Assembly: GCF_964340395.1 (NCBI RefSeq)
Contig: NC_135551.1
Location: 24,561,003 to 24,623,002 of the forward strand
DNA: 62,000 nt
Source: Glandiceps talaboti
Lineage: Eukaryota; Hemichordata; Enteropneusta; Spengelidae
Direction of reading: 5' to 3'
In this document: positions 1 through 12,000 of the stretch, piece by piece
How positions within the stretch are numbered: the first letter of the stretch is position 1
Layout: every line of letters begins with the position of its first letter
The notes under the pieces: model-generated
What the model was told of the DNA's origin: nothing
Databases searched by the model: none
The model's input: only the letters and a program-made list of their open reading frames with translations
Made by a program: the position numbers and the translations under genes

Positions 1-959
1 GCAATGTTTTGACTACAAGGGGTTACTTCGAACATTTTTGTAATGGAAATAAAGATATTAATATTAGCAGTTTGGGTGTCGTGGGCCATTTGAATTTTCA
101 TCAACATATTTAAAGTTGTGAGCCTAAGATTTAACTCCAGCGGAGTGATGTGAAAAATTCCCCCCTTTACCCACCTATCACACCGCTCCCACACAGATAA
201 TACTGTCTGTTTTTCTCACATTACAGGTTACCTTTTAAATTAGCTACAATCATGAACCAACATTCTTTGGTTAAAGATGGCATCATTATAAACTATGTGG
301 AACAGACTATTGAGTTCAGGTTATAAACGGTCAAATGACACTTCAGTTTTAAATGCCTTTCATAGCACACAATACAGCTATTCATTCTATACAGAATGAG
401 ACAGGTCAGCATGCCAATTTGAAAACATTTATACCAATGCCCAAATTTATTTCTATATAGTTCCCATAGTAACATGCCAGAGATTTTGACGCGTTCGGTC
501 TTTTACAAAAAAACAAAAACAAAAACGAAAAGGGTGTTTGTGACATTGACAAAGTGTGTGTTTGTAACTCATACATTACAAAAAGCTTTAAACGTGTAAA
601 AAGTTACTGTACGTACAATAACAAAACATTTACACATTTATTATTCTTTTGCATGTTATTGAGTTACAAACAAGGTTTTGGCATATGCTGTTTCACATTG
701 ATGTTTGCAAATAGGAAGCCATGGTACAATTGTTCTATAAATTAAACATCCAAAATAGATACTCGATCCTAATCCATTTGGCCACTTTAACAATGACGAC
801 CGTGGCTCGAGGAATGGTTATAAATAGCTCCATTATTGTGATGCAAATCATAATTAATGGCGTTCTCTTCTGTTAGAGTCAAAGAAATGTTCAATTGAAA
901 GTGTTTATGTCAATGACCCATCCATTTGTTCCTTCTGTAAGGAAGATGTATTAGGGGCA

Positions 960-960
<1 letters not shown>
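1..960. other. no gene recognised
   Basis: AT-rich sequence with only short chance open frames. No domain, RNA gene or repeat structure could be recognised. Confidence 0.5.

Positions 961-963
<3 letters not shown>

Positions 964-1011
<48 letters not shown>
964..1011. repeat. (TG)n microsatellite
   Basis: About 24 uninterrupted TG dinucleotides. The flank that follows (TCTGTATCACCATTTTCTTA onwards) has the look of a dispersed repeat that often follows TG runs, but only this copy is visible here. Confidence 0.9.
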
Positions 1012-1012
<1 letters not shown>

Positions 1013-2194
1013 AGTTTGTGTGTCTGTATCACCATTTTCTTAAAAACGGCTAGATCAATTCAAACGAAATTTTGAAGATGTATTACGTAGTGTAATGGCA
1101 AGAACTGATTAGGTTTTGGTAAACATCCCATGAATATTAATAAGCGATTTGTGTAATTAGTGGTTTTCGGTAATTATGCTATATATCAAGAATGCACTCT
1201 TCAAATTCAATATAATTTGGTACATACATTTGCAATACCTAAGCACATCTGTCCTGAAATATTACTGATGTAGCTGTCAGTTTTAATAAGTTATTGGCAT
1301 ATTTTGGTAATTAGACACGATGGCCACAAAAAAGAAAAGCATTCTTTCTGGTCAGAAAATGTTGTCTAAATTCGATGCGAATTAAATTTTTAAAAAAAAG
1401 ATTTTTCATGATTAGTAATGCAGTTGTCATTACTGAAGTAGCAATTAACGTAGGTGGAGCTATTTTGTGTTTTCCCGTGGACATGGAGACTGCATTGGCT
1501 GGAAAAACACGGGACAAAAATTGAAATGGGGCATTTCGGTGATGCACAATGACCAGTAACAATTCCTTCAATTTTGTTGGCCTTTATTAAAACTCCTACT
1601 ACGGTGAGAGCTGTGCTACAACATTCTATAAAAGCTTCATTACATGTTGTTATTGGCCATAAGATCGCACCTGCAGGCAATCATGCTGGAGGATTCTCTG
1701 ACATAAGTTCATACGATCTCTTCACTATTTCAAAATTTAAAACCTTGTTTTAATTTCGTTTGATACTTGCACGCGTGTTTCTGTTTCTGAAAGCATGCGT
1801 GGGGAGATCGTCAGTCAAACCAGGTCAGCTTCAACTTTAGGGTGAAATCACCAGCTTTCTACTGAAAATTCTTGCTGTAGAATTCGCCAAGATAAATCCA
1901 TACGATCTTTTCTTCGATCAAAATTGAAAATCTTCTCTCTTTGTTTCAATATAAATCTTTCCTTACCAAGGGCGAGTTTGATTCGTAAAAACATATTGTC
2001 ACAACAATGCAAATGAGATAAGTAAATGTTGTTACTGTGTTGCAATGTTGGGCAGTGTACTAAGTAGGTTATTTGGGTCAATTCCCAGGTTTCTGAATCA
2101 CATGATTTTTAGAACGCATACATCATCACATTGCATCAAACTCGGACAAAGTTAGCCATGTTGTTTTAACAGCTCATTGAGGTAGCTAAATGGT
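1012..2194. other. no gene recognised
   Basis: Two overlapping minus-strand open frames (1311-1680) share no motif I can name and compete with each other, so neither is called. Nothing else is supported. Confidence 0.45.
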
Positions 2195-2202
2195 CCAAAA
2201 TT

Positions 2203-4617
2203 GAACAGTTGCGGGGCAAAGTGCTAGATCTAGCACTTCGCCACTTTTTGACAAAGTGCTAGATCTAGCACTTCGTCAGTTTTCGCCGAAGTGCTAGATT
2301 TAGCACTTCGCCAGAAAACAACGAAGTGCGGGACTGTAAACAACGAAGCGCCTCCAACGGCAGGATATAACGTGGTCGTGCCATGTCAGTAGTCCGTGTA
2401 CGTGGTCGTGTGGCGCATGATCGACTCCAAAACTTATCTTTGGCTGATTGTAACAACGACACGATTTATCTGAAGTTTGTTAAATGTTTGCCGAGTAAAA
2501 CGGCCGGTTGAAAGTTCACGTTGCCGTACGTACGGTTGTGTCCCAGGGGTTGTGTGTTCTGTTACAAACATGCCTTGGCAATATCTTGCGGTGGATGGAC
2601 TTGTGCGATCACAGAAACAAGTGTTATTATTTTACCCCTTTCATATACAATTGGCTAAAACACGTCAATATCATCTATATTATCGACATTGTATTGTATT
2701 CTGATAGAAACATTCTGATACATATCTCGGGAAACTAGTGTCTGTGGGCGGGACTGTACTTCAGAATCTGCAATCTACTCTGTAAACAAGGACTAGCCAC
2801 TCAGTATTTCTTGTACCATGTCTATTTTAGAGCGGAAAAGATATATCAGTCATAACGTCTTGAAATAAATTTGAAAATCACTGAAATCTTTATCCAGTAT
2901 CCATCTTTCAGTATAATCACCTGTGTGCTTATTTTCATTCTGATCTATGAAGTAGTAGAACAAGAATATTGTGCAAAATCATGTCATAACTCTGGTGATT
3001 TACACGAGGTTGAGTGTGCCTCCGGGGACACATTTATTCTATAAAAATCCTTAAAATTTCTCCAAACTGTTTGAACGGATAGTTTTATTTTGTTGATCTC
3101 TCTGAAATGACAAAATCAATATGGGGATCATTGTGTTTGTTTTTAAACAAACCGACACTTCTTTCTTTCCCCCGGATCCTATATGGTTAATACAGGATTT
3201 GGCAGACATGCTGGATTCTAAAAAGATAAGTTTGACAATATGCACTTTATTTTCGGGATGCATTCATTGTTAACTTGCGATGTGTTTTTAAGACATACTA
3301 TAGTCGTTCCCACTTATCAGAACCCTACCTATGAGCTCCCACAATCTTTCTCGTATAAACCATTTCCTATCGCTATTTCTCGAACGGTCGTCATCTGTAT
3401 TTCTTACTTTTATGATATACAATCCAGTTCACGAAATGACGTTTATTACTGCTCCACGATCCTCGGCGTCACACTACGCTAATTGTAGCATTATGAAGTC
3501 ACTTCCTCTGGACCGAACCAAACTATAACCGATGGCTATTATTATTATTTCCCACATTGGATATAATTTCTGAGCGAACAGGAATTACATAGGGGACGAT
3601 ATTGAAGTTGGTGATTGTCTAGGAATGCAAAAAAAATTCAGTGAACAGTAATGTCGTGATGATTTACTTGAGATCTGGCGAAATCATGGATTATTTATTG
3701 TCGTTGTTTTCAGTCAAGAAGTTGGCAGTACCAAGTATATGGAATTTACAAAACAGTAGTAACGGGTTATTTATAGATTTTTATCAAAACATTAACAGCA
3801 ATGAAGGGCTGAAATTAAAATTGTTCACACGAATATGTTTTCGCACTTATGTTTTCGATAGCAATATTTTTTGTCATCTATTAACGATCAGATAATACCG
3901 AAAGAAGTGAATCTATTCAATAGAAATATAGTGAACATGATAAACTTACACCCAGACTTTATTTTCGTGTTCAACGATCAAGAAAAATCTTCACTCTCGC
4001 ATCTAGACACACACTAACCCCCCCCACACACACACCAAGAAATTCAGTTTTCATATATATTATTTCTTTGTCATGCAATGTTACAAATGTCACTGCCATT
4101 AAATCTGCAGTATGAAGTCTGTGACGCACGCCGAACTCAATGTTTCTACTTCCTGAAATCTTCGAAGTTTCGACTGTATATGGGAGTGCGTTATTTGACA
4201 TGAGCAGCTGTCAAAATGGAGGTCTACGGTTGTTGGTAGTGGTGTCAAGCCGTTGTAAGGAGTACGAAACGTGGAAGGGAAACGACCACATGCTGTAGTT
4301 TTCGCCGCATAGAACATCAAAAAAGTACAAAACTGAACGTTACTAAAAATTACGAAGAAGAAACTTGTTTGTGCATTGGCAAAACATATGGAAAATCAAA
4401 CTCTGAGGTCGTTATAAACACGGGAAGTAACATGTTACACTGAGAGTAATAACATGTCCATTATAACATGACATATTTACCGATGTCCTAGCACTCTGCC
4501 ACACTTTGTTGAAGTGCTAGATCTAGCACTTCGCCACTTTTTGACAAAGTGCTAGATCTAGAACTTTGTCAAAAAGTGGCGAAGTGCTAGATCTAGCACT
4601 TTGCCCCGCAACTGTTC
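2203..4617. mobile_element. 2.4 kb fold-back element with palindromic terminal inverted repeats
   Basis: Both ends carry GAACAGTTGCGGGGCAAAG in opposite orientation, followed by tandem copies of the perfect 20-bp palindrome AAGTGCTAGATCTAGCACTT separated by CGCCACTTTTTGACA-like linkers. Left end: about 2203-2340. Right end: about 4500-4617. The 2.1 kb interior has no open frame with a recognisable transposase, so this is probably a non-autonomous DNA element. The inverted similarity continues a few bases outward (CAAAAT), and I could not define a target-site duplication. Family assignment is open. Confidence 0.7.
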
Positions 4618-4663
4618 CGATTTTGAATTCTTTGTTACATGGCTCATTCCTACAAATGCAAAG

Positions 4664-4857
4664 CTCCGCCTTCTAATGCATATTCAAATATGGCTCAGAA
4701 CGTTACAAACTTCCATCCAGAGCTTGTATGTTCCGCAACTCAAACAATACTTGCTGGATTGGGCCATATCGACTACAGGCTACAGGAAAAAGGAATTGGT
4801 AGATTTAGCTGGTAAAGTTCAAGAGCTTGACATTCCCGTTGATCCAGATCTCACACG
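4664..4857 (+). CDS. possible internal exon encoding a SAP-like helix-extension-helix
   Basis: The open frame crosses the fold-back end and continues to 4857. Its last part has SAP-like spacing: VPQLKQYLLDWAISTTGYRK followed by KELVDLAGKV, i.e. a leading hydrophobic-LK-L pattern, a turn, then K-x-E-L-V-x-L. SAP domains bind DNA and often sit in nucleases or transposon proteins; that is family knowledge, not shown here. The exon ends at a strong donor (ACACG|GTGAGT, GT at 4858-4859, phase 2). A plausible acceptor is the AAATGCAAAG just before 4664. No partner exon was found, so the exon could equally be a relic of a transposon gene. Confidence 0.35.
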
Positions 4858-4919
4858 GTGAGTTCAGTTTACTGTTTAGTCTGTTCACACGGTGAGTTCA
4901 GTTTACTGTTTAGACTGTT
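4852..4919. repeat. 34-bp tandem duplication covering a splice donor
   Basis: Two 34-bp units (4852-4885 and 4886-4919) beginning CACACGGTGAGTTCAG differ at one base. The duplication begins in the last codons of the SAP-like exon, so the GTGAGT donor occurs twice. Confidence 0.9.
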
Positions 4920-5076
4920 CATCACGTCCATGGTCCAGCCAGTACAATCTTTAGAAAAATGACTTTATAAACATATTTTTTTTATCCCTGAGTACTGTAA
5001 CACTCGCTTGTGAGCTGAAGATTCTCAGGGACAGTCCTAGTACAAAACACCCACATCGGTATTTAGATATATCATG

Positions 5077-5430
5077 TGGAGTCATAATGGGTGTATGGTT
5101 AGCAATGACCGGCTTGGAATCTACAGGTTGCAGGTTTGAGCCCAAACGCTGCCTGTTGTTTGTTTCTGAGTGGCTAAAGTCCTGGGGTAAGATTTAAATC
5201 ATGACTGTGCCTTAGTCAACCCAGTTGTATAATTGGGGACCTGGTAGGATGCAGGTTGCAATGTGAAGGCTTTAATCCTATGCACTGAAATGGCTGCAAT
5301 GGATTGTATGCTCCTCGGGGAGTTGAGGAAGACTAAAGGGCTGTTGTGCCGTTCTGATCCGAGCCAGGGGTAATAATTGTAAAGCGCTTTGAGCATGGTG
5401 TGGGAAAGCGCTATATAAGAACCCAACATT
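5077..5430 (+). mobile_element. tRNA-derived SINE with L2-type 3' tail
   Basis: The head has pol III promoter-like boxes: TTAGCAATGACCGG as a diverged A box and GGTTTGAGCCC (about 5131-5141) as a B box. The 3' end reads GTAAAGCGCTTTGAG, then GGAAAGCGCTATATAAGAAC. Paired AAGCGCTTTGAG/AAGCGCTATATAA elements are a known tail of SINEs mobilised by L2-clade LINEs. A minus-strand LINE at about 15.85 kb in this window ends in the related GGCGCTATATAAAC, which supports the partnership. Confidence 0.8.
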
Positions 5431-6493
5431 AGAAATATGAGAAAGTACCATCATCGGTACGCGGTGAGAATGCTTTGTGAATTATTCGTTAAAATGCACA
5501 GGCGGAATAGGCATCCAGCCAGAGTGGCTGCATTTTATAGTCTGTGACTTTAAGAATGTATGCTAGACGATGCATATTGGTGTTTATGGTCTGCTGCACT
5601 CATGTCATCTGTTGGATGACATCATCATGGTTTCAGACGTAGGGAATGATGTATAACAAAAAGAAAACCTCAATAACTATGTATGAGTTGCCAAATTTAT
5701 TGTAGTTGAAGTTATCAGATATGATGCACACAACAGTTGCATTCCTTTGACATGACCATACTAAATTTTGTATAAAGACAGAACTTACGAATTGAAATTT
5801 TGCTCCAAACACAAATATGAAAATATTACCTGCAATTTTTGAATGCACACGCCAGTCTTTGTCAACATATTTACCAACTGTTCAGCACATGAATTATACG
5901 GACAGAGACGGAGAGTGATACAAACTGTCACGCACCTAAGACCCCTTTACGCTCAATATAGATCACGTGTTCTGAATAGTGGGTCAATCTGTTGACAAAG
6001 ACTGAAGTGTGCAGTCAAAAATGTCAGGTAAAATGTTCATGTCTGTGTCATTGTGTTTGGAATAAAAATCTGATTCTGTGGTTTACCAACACAGATGGAT
6101 TTCCATTCGAAGACAAACTACTTTGACAGGCTTTAGCTACCCTAGATATCAAAACTGGTATCACTTCCGAAAGACTGTAACAAATACACAGAACTACAGA
6201 AACATTTCCAATGGACATGGTATTTAAAATTGACAGCGTCTCTTGATCATGATGTATACTTTCTATCGAATTGGTGTTTCGGATAAACATACGTAATAAT
6301 AACAGAACCCTATTGCATGCGAGTTCCAGTGTATAGTTACACAGAGATATTGTACTCATGCTTGCAGAGCTTTCTGGTGCACTTTCACTCGATATGCCTG
6401 TGACAGTACGACCTCAAAGAACACTGCAAACACTTGTGCAAATATTCAAGAGTACACCATACCTGCACTTGCACATCATTGGGTCATGTCAGA
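5431..6493. other. no gene recognised
   Basis: Only short overlapping open frames without recognisable motifs. Confidence 0.45.
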
Positions 6494-7206
6494 TTACTTT
6501 GCTAATCTTCTGTCAAGGTTACAAAGAACTCCACAGACAACAATTATTTGGGCCATCATTTCATTTGCTTTCAGTGGGACGATACCCTGTACATTTTTGA
6601 ACTGTTTCAAGCGGCCAATTGCATGTGCAACATATATCCGTGAATGAGCGATTCTTCTGGTCTTAATGGTTGCATGGCTGCTTAATTGTCTACCTGCAGC
6701 AAATTGTGGAATATTGAGAGTTGCCCTTCTCCAAACAAGTTCATCTCTGATAAATAATCCTCTATCTGCCGTGACGTCATCACCATGCTCTATATTATCT
6801 ACATACCCCGAATCTTATACTATTCGTTTATCTGATACACAACCTGTCCACAATATAGATATAAATGTGAAGGCTCCGGAAGGCGTAATCGAAACTAAAG
6901 CTTTGTATGTATTATGTTGTTTGTAGGCCGACCAGGTCACTCGATGGGAAGATGGTAAACGTGGCTTTTGTACGAAAATTTCAAAATCTATAATAGAAAT
7001 GGTTGTAGGTCTGAAAACATATGGTAGTTTATTCCTAACTTTCTCAAGTTTAAGCCAGGATATGAGAAATTTTAATTCAAAATACATTAAATCAAGCCAG
7101 GTTGAAAATATTCGACAAACACTTGTACTAGAAACACCAAGATAATCACTGAGAAGCATCACAACTAACACAAATTCTTCAAAAGTACTGAGGGTCCATG
7201 CTTGGC
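6494..7206 (-). pseudogene. ISL2EU/DDE_4-type transposase pseudogene
   Basis: Read on the minus strand, the frame shows the order typical of DDE_Tnp_4 nucleases: a helix-turn-helix-like LGVSSTSVCRIFSTWLDLMY, the first catalytic region SIIDFEIFVQKP, the segment YKQHNTYKALVSITPSGAFT, then VSDKRIV, the second catalytic Asp in DDVTADRGLFIRDELV, and RRIAHSRIYVAHAIGRLKQF before a stop at 6494. A TAA at 6815-6817 interrupts the frame straight after VSDKRIV, but the frame resumes unshifted for 107 codons. The usual catalytic Glu of the V-E-R-A-I-G-R motif is Ala here (VAHAIGR). The N-terminal part is shortened. An acceptor-like TTTGTTTCTTTGCAG precedes the exon. The copy is inactive; in life the enzyme would cut and join element ends. 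Confidence 0.85.
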
Positions 7207-7309
7207 CTGCAAAGAAACAAATACAATACATAGGAATCAAGATTTTGACAATGGAGGTGTGCAATAGAATGTTTACTAATGACTGCCATACATATGTAAG
7301 AAACAACTT

Positions 7310-9035
7310 GCATGTAGATCAATATAAAAGCACAGCTCAAAGTAACTAATATTGTCCATACTTCATTGGCTGAAAGTGCCAATGTCATGATTAACATCTG
7401 ATGTAGTGAACTTGACAAGATGATTTACCCATTTCCTACATTTATTGTCATTTGTTCTTTTTTGTTCTGTGGGCACCTTTTATCAACATCTCACACAATA
7501 CCATAATAGCTCAATTCCCATACTTACAAGTATCGAATCAAAATCTGTATATACGTCCCTGACAGTACCATCTATAACATCACATGCAGCATGTCATACA
7601 CAGTACCATCTATAATATCACATGCAGTTAGTATGTCATACGCAGTACCATCTAAAAACACAACATGCAGTTAGTTTGTCATACATAGTACCATGCAGTG
7701 AGTGTTGGTCAGAGTCACTCATAAACAGTTTCTAATGGAGATGGAAAAGAACCCAACTCACATTATCCTGTGGCTCTTTGTGTCGAGATGCATCTTCCCA
7801 GTACTTCATGTTGTTTGCTTATTTTTCAGCCAGTTGAACACAAGAAAAAGCATAGACAGTGTAAGACCTAGAAAACAATCAAATCCATATTACAATATAG
7901 GTCACGTCACTCATATATTTCCAAATCAGGTTTCGATAATGATGATGTTCAACAAGTATTTACGTAGGTACGTATCGGACTGACAATTAAATTGCACCAT
8001 ACTTATCTGTTAACGTTCTTTATCGATACAGACAACTAGAAATATTCAATATAATTTTTTTTTTTACTTTTACATGTGTAATTTACGTTACCAAGTTGGT
8101 GAGCTAGTGTAATATACGTTACAAACTGAGATGGTCAAATATTTCATTCCATATGAAATTACTACAAATACTTATTACTATGTCCAAATCTCCTTCATAA
8201 ACGCTTACAATATACGAAGTATAGCTGTCATCATAGATGTATATTTCACAGGATATCAGTTGCAAGTATGGTGTTTGAGAACTTTTTATTTGAAAGGATT
8301 GAGCATTGGTAAACATCCCGATTTTTTCTGCAATGACTGAATAATAAATATGTATTGGTTTCTTGTTTAAATGTGTGAATGAGTTCAAAATAAAACAATT
8401 GCGTTGAGAACCAATTGATCTATATTTCATTGATAAAACTGTTCTGAAATATAACCATGGTAACGTAAACTACATGGCTAAATTGCACACTAATACTTCA
8501 ACTATAAAAATCATAAGAACGGGTTCCATTCATGTACTGAAATTTTTCATCATAAAGCAGTCCCATCTCCCCTATAATCTACTTATAACAGAATACTGGT
8601 TTGCCGACATCACCGACTGGTCCAAATTAGCACCTCTATTTGTACATGTTAACTGATAATGAATATTAAAGAGTTTGCTGAATCACGTGAAAGCGTAGTG
8701 ATATGCAAATTTGCCCATGCGTTCTATCGATGTACACTCCCATTAAAAGTAGGTTGCACTGAGGTCAAGGGGTCATCACATAACTAGCTACTCAATACGG
8801 AGTACAGAGATCAGTGCGTTAGCATCTTTGATCGTTGTTACTTTTAAGTTAATAGGAAATAGCGAGTGTAGATATTTTTTATTTATCAAAGGATAAGAGT
8901 AATTTAATGCTTCAAGCTAGGTTTTCAAAATGTTTCAGAAAAAAAGTAGTTGCCCAACTAGGCCGATTGCAACAAATTTCATCTGCCTAACAGCAACTTT
9001 AACCGCTGGCTGGGCCGGTGTTAATTTCGAGCCCT
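7310..9035. other. no gene recognised
   Basis: Apart from the short tandem repeat at about 7564-7697 this stretch shows only short frames without motifs. Confidence 0.45.
7564..7697. repeat. about 42-bp tandem repeat, three and a fraction units
   Basis: AGTACCATCTATAA...CACATGCAG...TGTCATAC recurs three times with small length changes, followed by a partial AGTACCATGCAG. Confidence 0.75.
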
Positions 9036-9039
9036 GGAA

Positions 9040-12000
9040 TAACACTTAATAGTGCCAGAAACAATATAGCATACATGTACTAATCTGCATAACATTTAAT
9101 AGTGCCAGAAACAATATAGCATACATGTACTAATCTACATAAAATTTAATAGTGGCTATAACAATATAGCATACATGTACTAACCTGCATAAAATTTAAT
9201 AGTGCCAGAAACAATATAGCATACATGTACTAATCTACATAAAATTGAATAGTGCCAGAAAAAATATAGCATACATGTACTAATCTGCATAAAATTTAAT
9301 AGTGCCAGAAACAATATAGCATACATGTACTAAAATGCATATAATTTAATAGTGCCAGTAGCAATATAGCATACATGTACTAATCTGCATAAAATTTAAT
9401 AGTGCCTATAACAATATAGCATACATGTACTAATCTACATAAAATTTAATAGTACCAGAAACAATATAGCATACATGTACTAATCTGCATAAAATTTAAT
9501 AGTGCCAGAAAAAATATAGCATACATGTACTAATCTGCATAAAATTGAATAGTGCCTATAACAATATAGCATACATGTACTAATCTACATAAAATTTAAT
9601 AGTACCTATAACAATATAGCATACATGTACTAATCTACATAAAATTGAATAGTACCTATAACAATATAGCATACATGTACTAATCTGCATAATATTGAAT
9701 AGTACCTATAACAATATAGCATACATGTACTAATCTACATAAAATTTAATAGTACCTATAACAATATAGCATACATGTACTAATCTGCATAATATTGAAT
9801 AGTACCTATAACAATATAGCATACATGTACTAATCTACATAAAATTTAATAGTACCTATAACAATATAGCATACATGTACTAATCTGCATAATATTGAAT
9901 AGTACCTATAACAATATAGCATACATGTACTAATCTACATAAAATTTAATAGTACCTATAACAATATAGCATACATGTACTAATCTGCATAATATTGAAT
10001 AGTGCCTATAACAATATAGCATACATGTACTAATCTGCATAAAATTTAATAGTGCCTATAACAATATAGCATACATGTACTAATCTACATAAAATTTAAT
10101 AGTACCAGAAACAATATAGCATACATGTACTAATCTGCATAAAATTTAATAGTGCCAGAAAAAATATAGCATACATGTACTAATTTGCATAAAATTTAAT
10201 AGTGCCAGAAACAATATAGCATACATGTACTAATCTGCATAAAATTGAATAGTACCTATAACAATATAGCATACATGTACTAATCTGCATAAAATTGAAT
10301 AGTACCTATAACAATATAGCATACATGTACTAATCTGCATAAAATTGAATAGTACCTATAACAATATAGCATACATGTACTAATCTGCATAAAATTGAAT
10401 AGTACCTATAACAATATAGCATACATGTACTAATCTACATAAAATTGAATAGTACCTATAACAATATAGCATACATGTACTAATCTGCATAAAATTGAAT
10501 AGTACCTATAACAATATAGCATACATGTACTAATCTACATAAAATTGAATAGTACCTATAACAATATAGCATACATGTACTAATCTACATAAAATTTAAT
10601 AGTACCTATAACAATATAGCATACATGTACTAATCTGCATAATATTGAATAGTACCTATAACAATATAGCATACATGTACTAATCTGCATAATATGGAAT
10701 AGTACCTATAACAATATAGCATACATGTACTAATCTGCATAAAATTGAATAGTACCTATAACAATATAGCATACATTTACTAATCTGCATAAAATTGAAT
10801 AGTGCCAGAAACAATATAGCATACATGTACTAATCTACATAAAATTTAATAGTGCCTATAACAATATAGCATACATGTACTAATCTGCATAAAATTGAAT
10901 AGTACCTATAACAATATAGCATACATGTACTAATCTACATAAAATTGAATAGTACCTATAACAATATAGCATACATTTACTAATCTACATAAAATTGAAT
11001 AGTACCTATAACAATATAGCATACATGTACTAATCTACATAAAATTGAATAGTGCCTATAACAATATAGCATACATGTACTAACCTGCATAATATTGAAT
11101 AGTGCCTATAACAATATAGCATACATGTACTAATCTACATAATATTGAATAGTGCCTATAACAATATAGCATACATTTACTAATCTACATAAAATTTAAT
11201 AGTGCCTATAACAATATAGCATACATGTACTAATCTGCATAAAATTGAATAGTGCCTATAACAATATAGCATACATGTACTAATCTGCATAAAATTGAAT
11301 AGTGCCAGTAGCAATATAGCATACATGTACTAATCTGCATAAAATTTAATAGTGCCAGAAACAATATAGCATACATGTACTAAAATGCATATAATTTAAT
11401 AGTGCCAGTAGCAATATAGCATACATGTACTAATCTGCATAAAATTTAATAGTGCCAGTAGCAATATAGCATACATGTACTAATCTACATAAAATTGAAT
11501 AGTGCCTATAACAATATAGCATACATGTACTAACCTGCATAATATTGAATAGTGCCTATAACAATATAGCATACATGTACTAATCTGCATAAAATTGAAT
11601 AGTACCTATAACAATATAGCATACATGTACTAATCTACATAAAATTGAATAGTACCTATAACAATATAGCATACATGTACTAATCTGCATAAAATTGAAT
11701 AGTACCTATAACAATATAGCATACATGTACTAATCTACATAAAATTTAATAGTACCTATAACAATATAGCATACATATACTAATCTACATAAAATTGAAT
11801 AGTGCCTATAACAATATAGCATACATGTACTAATCTGCATAAAATTTAATAGTGCCAGAAACAATATAGCATACATGTACTAATCTGCATAAAATTTAAT
11901 AGTACCTATAACAATATAGCATACATGTACTAATCTGCATAAAATTGAATAGTACCTATAACAATATAGCATACATGTACTAATCTACATAAAATTTAAT

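Noticed and set aside
1311-1680. Two overlapping minus-strand frames of 86 and 96 residues
   Set aside because: No recognisable motif, mutually exclusive frames, no splice or promoter support.
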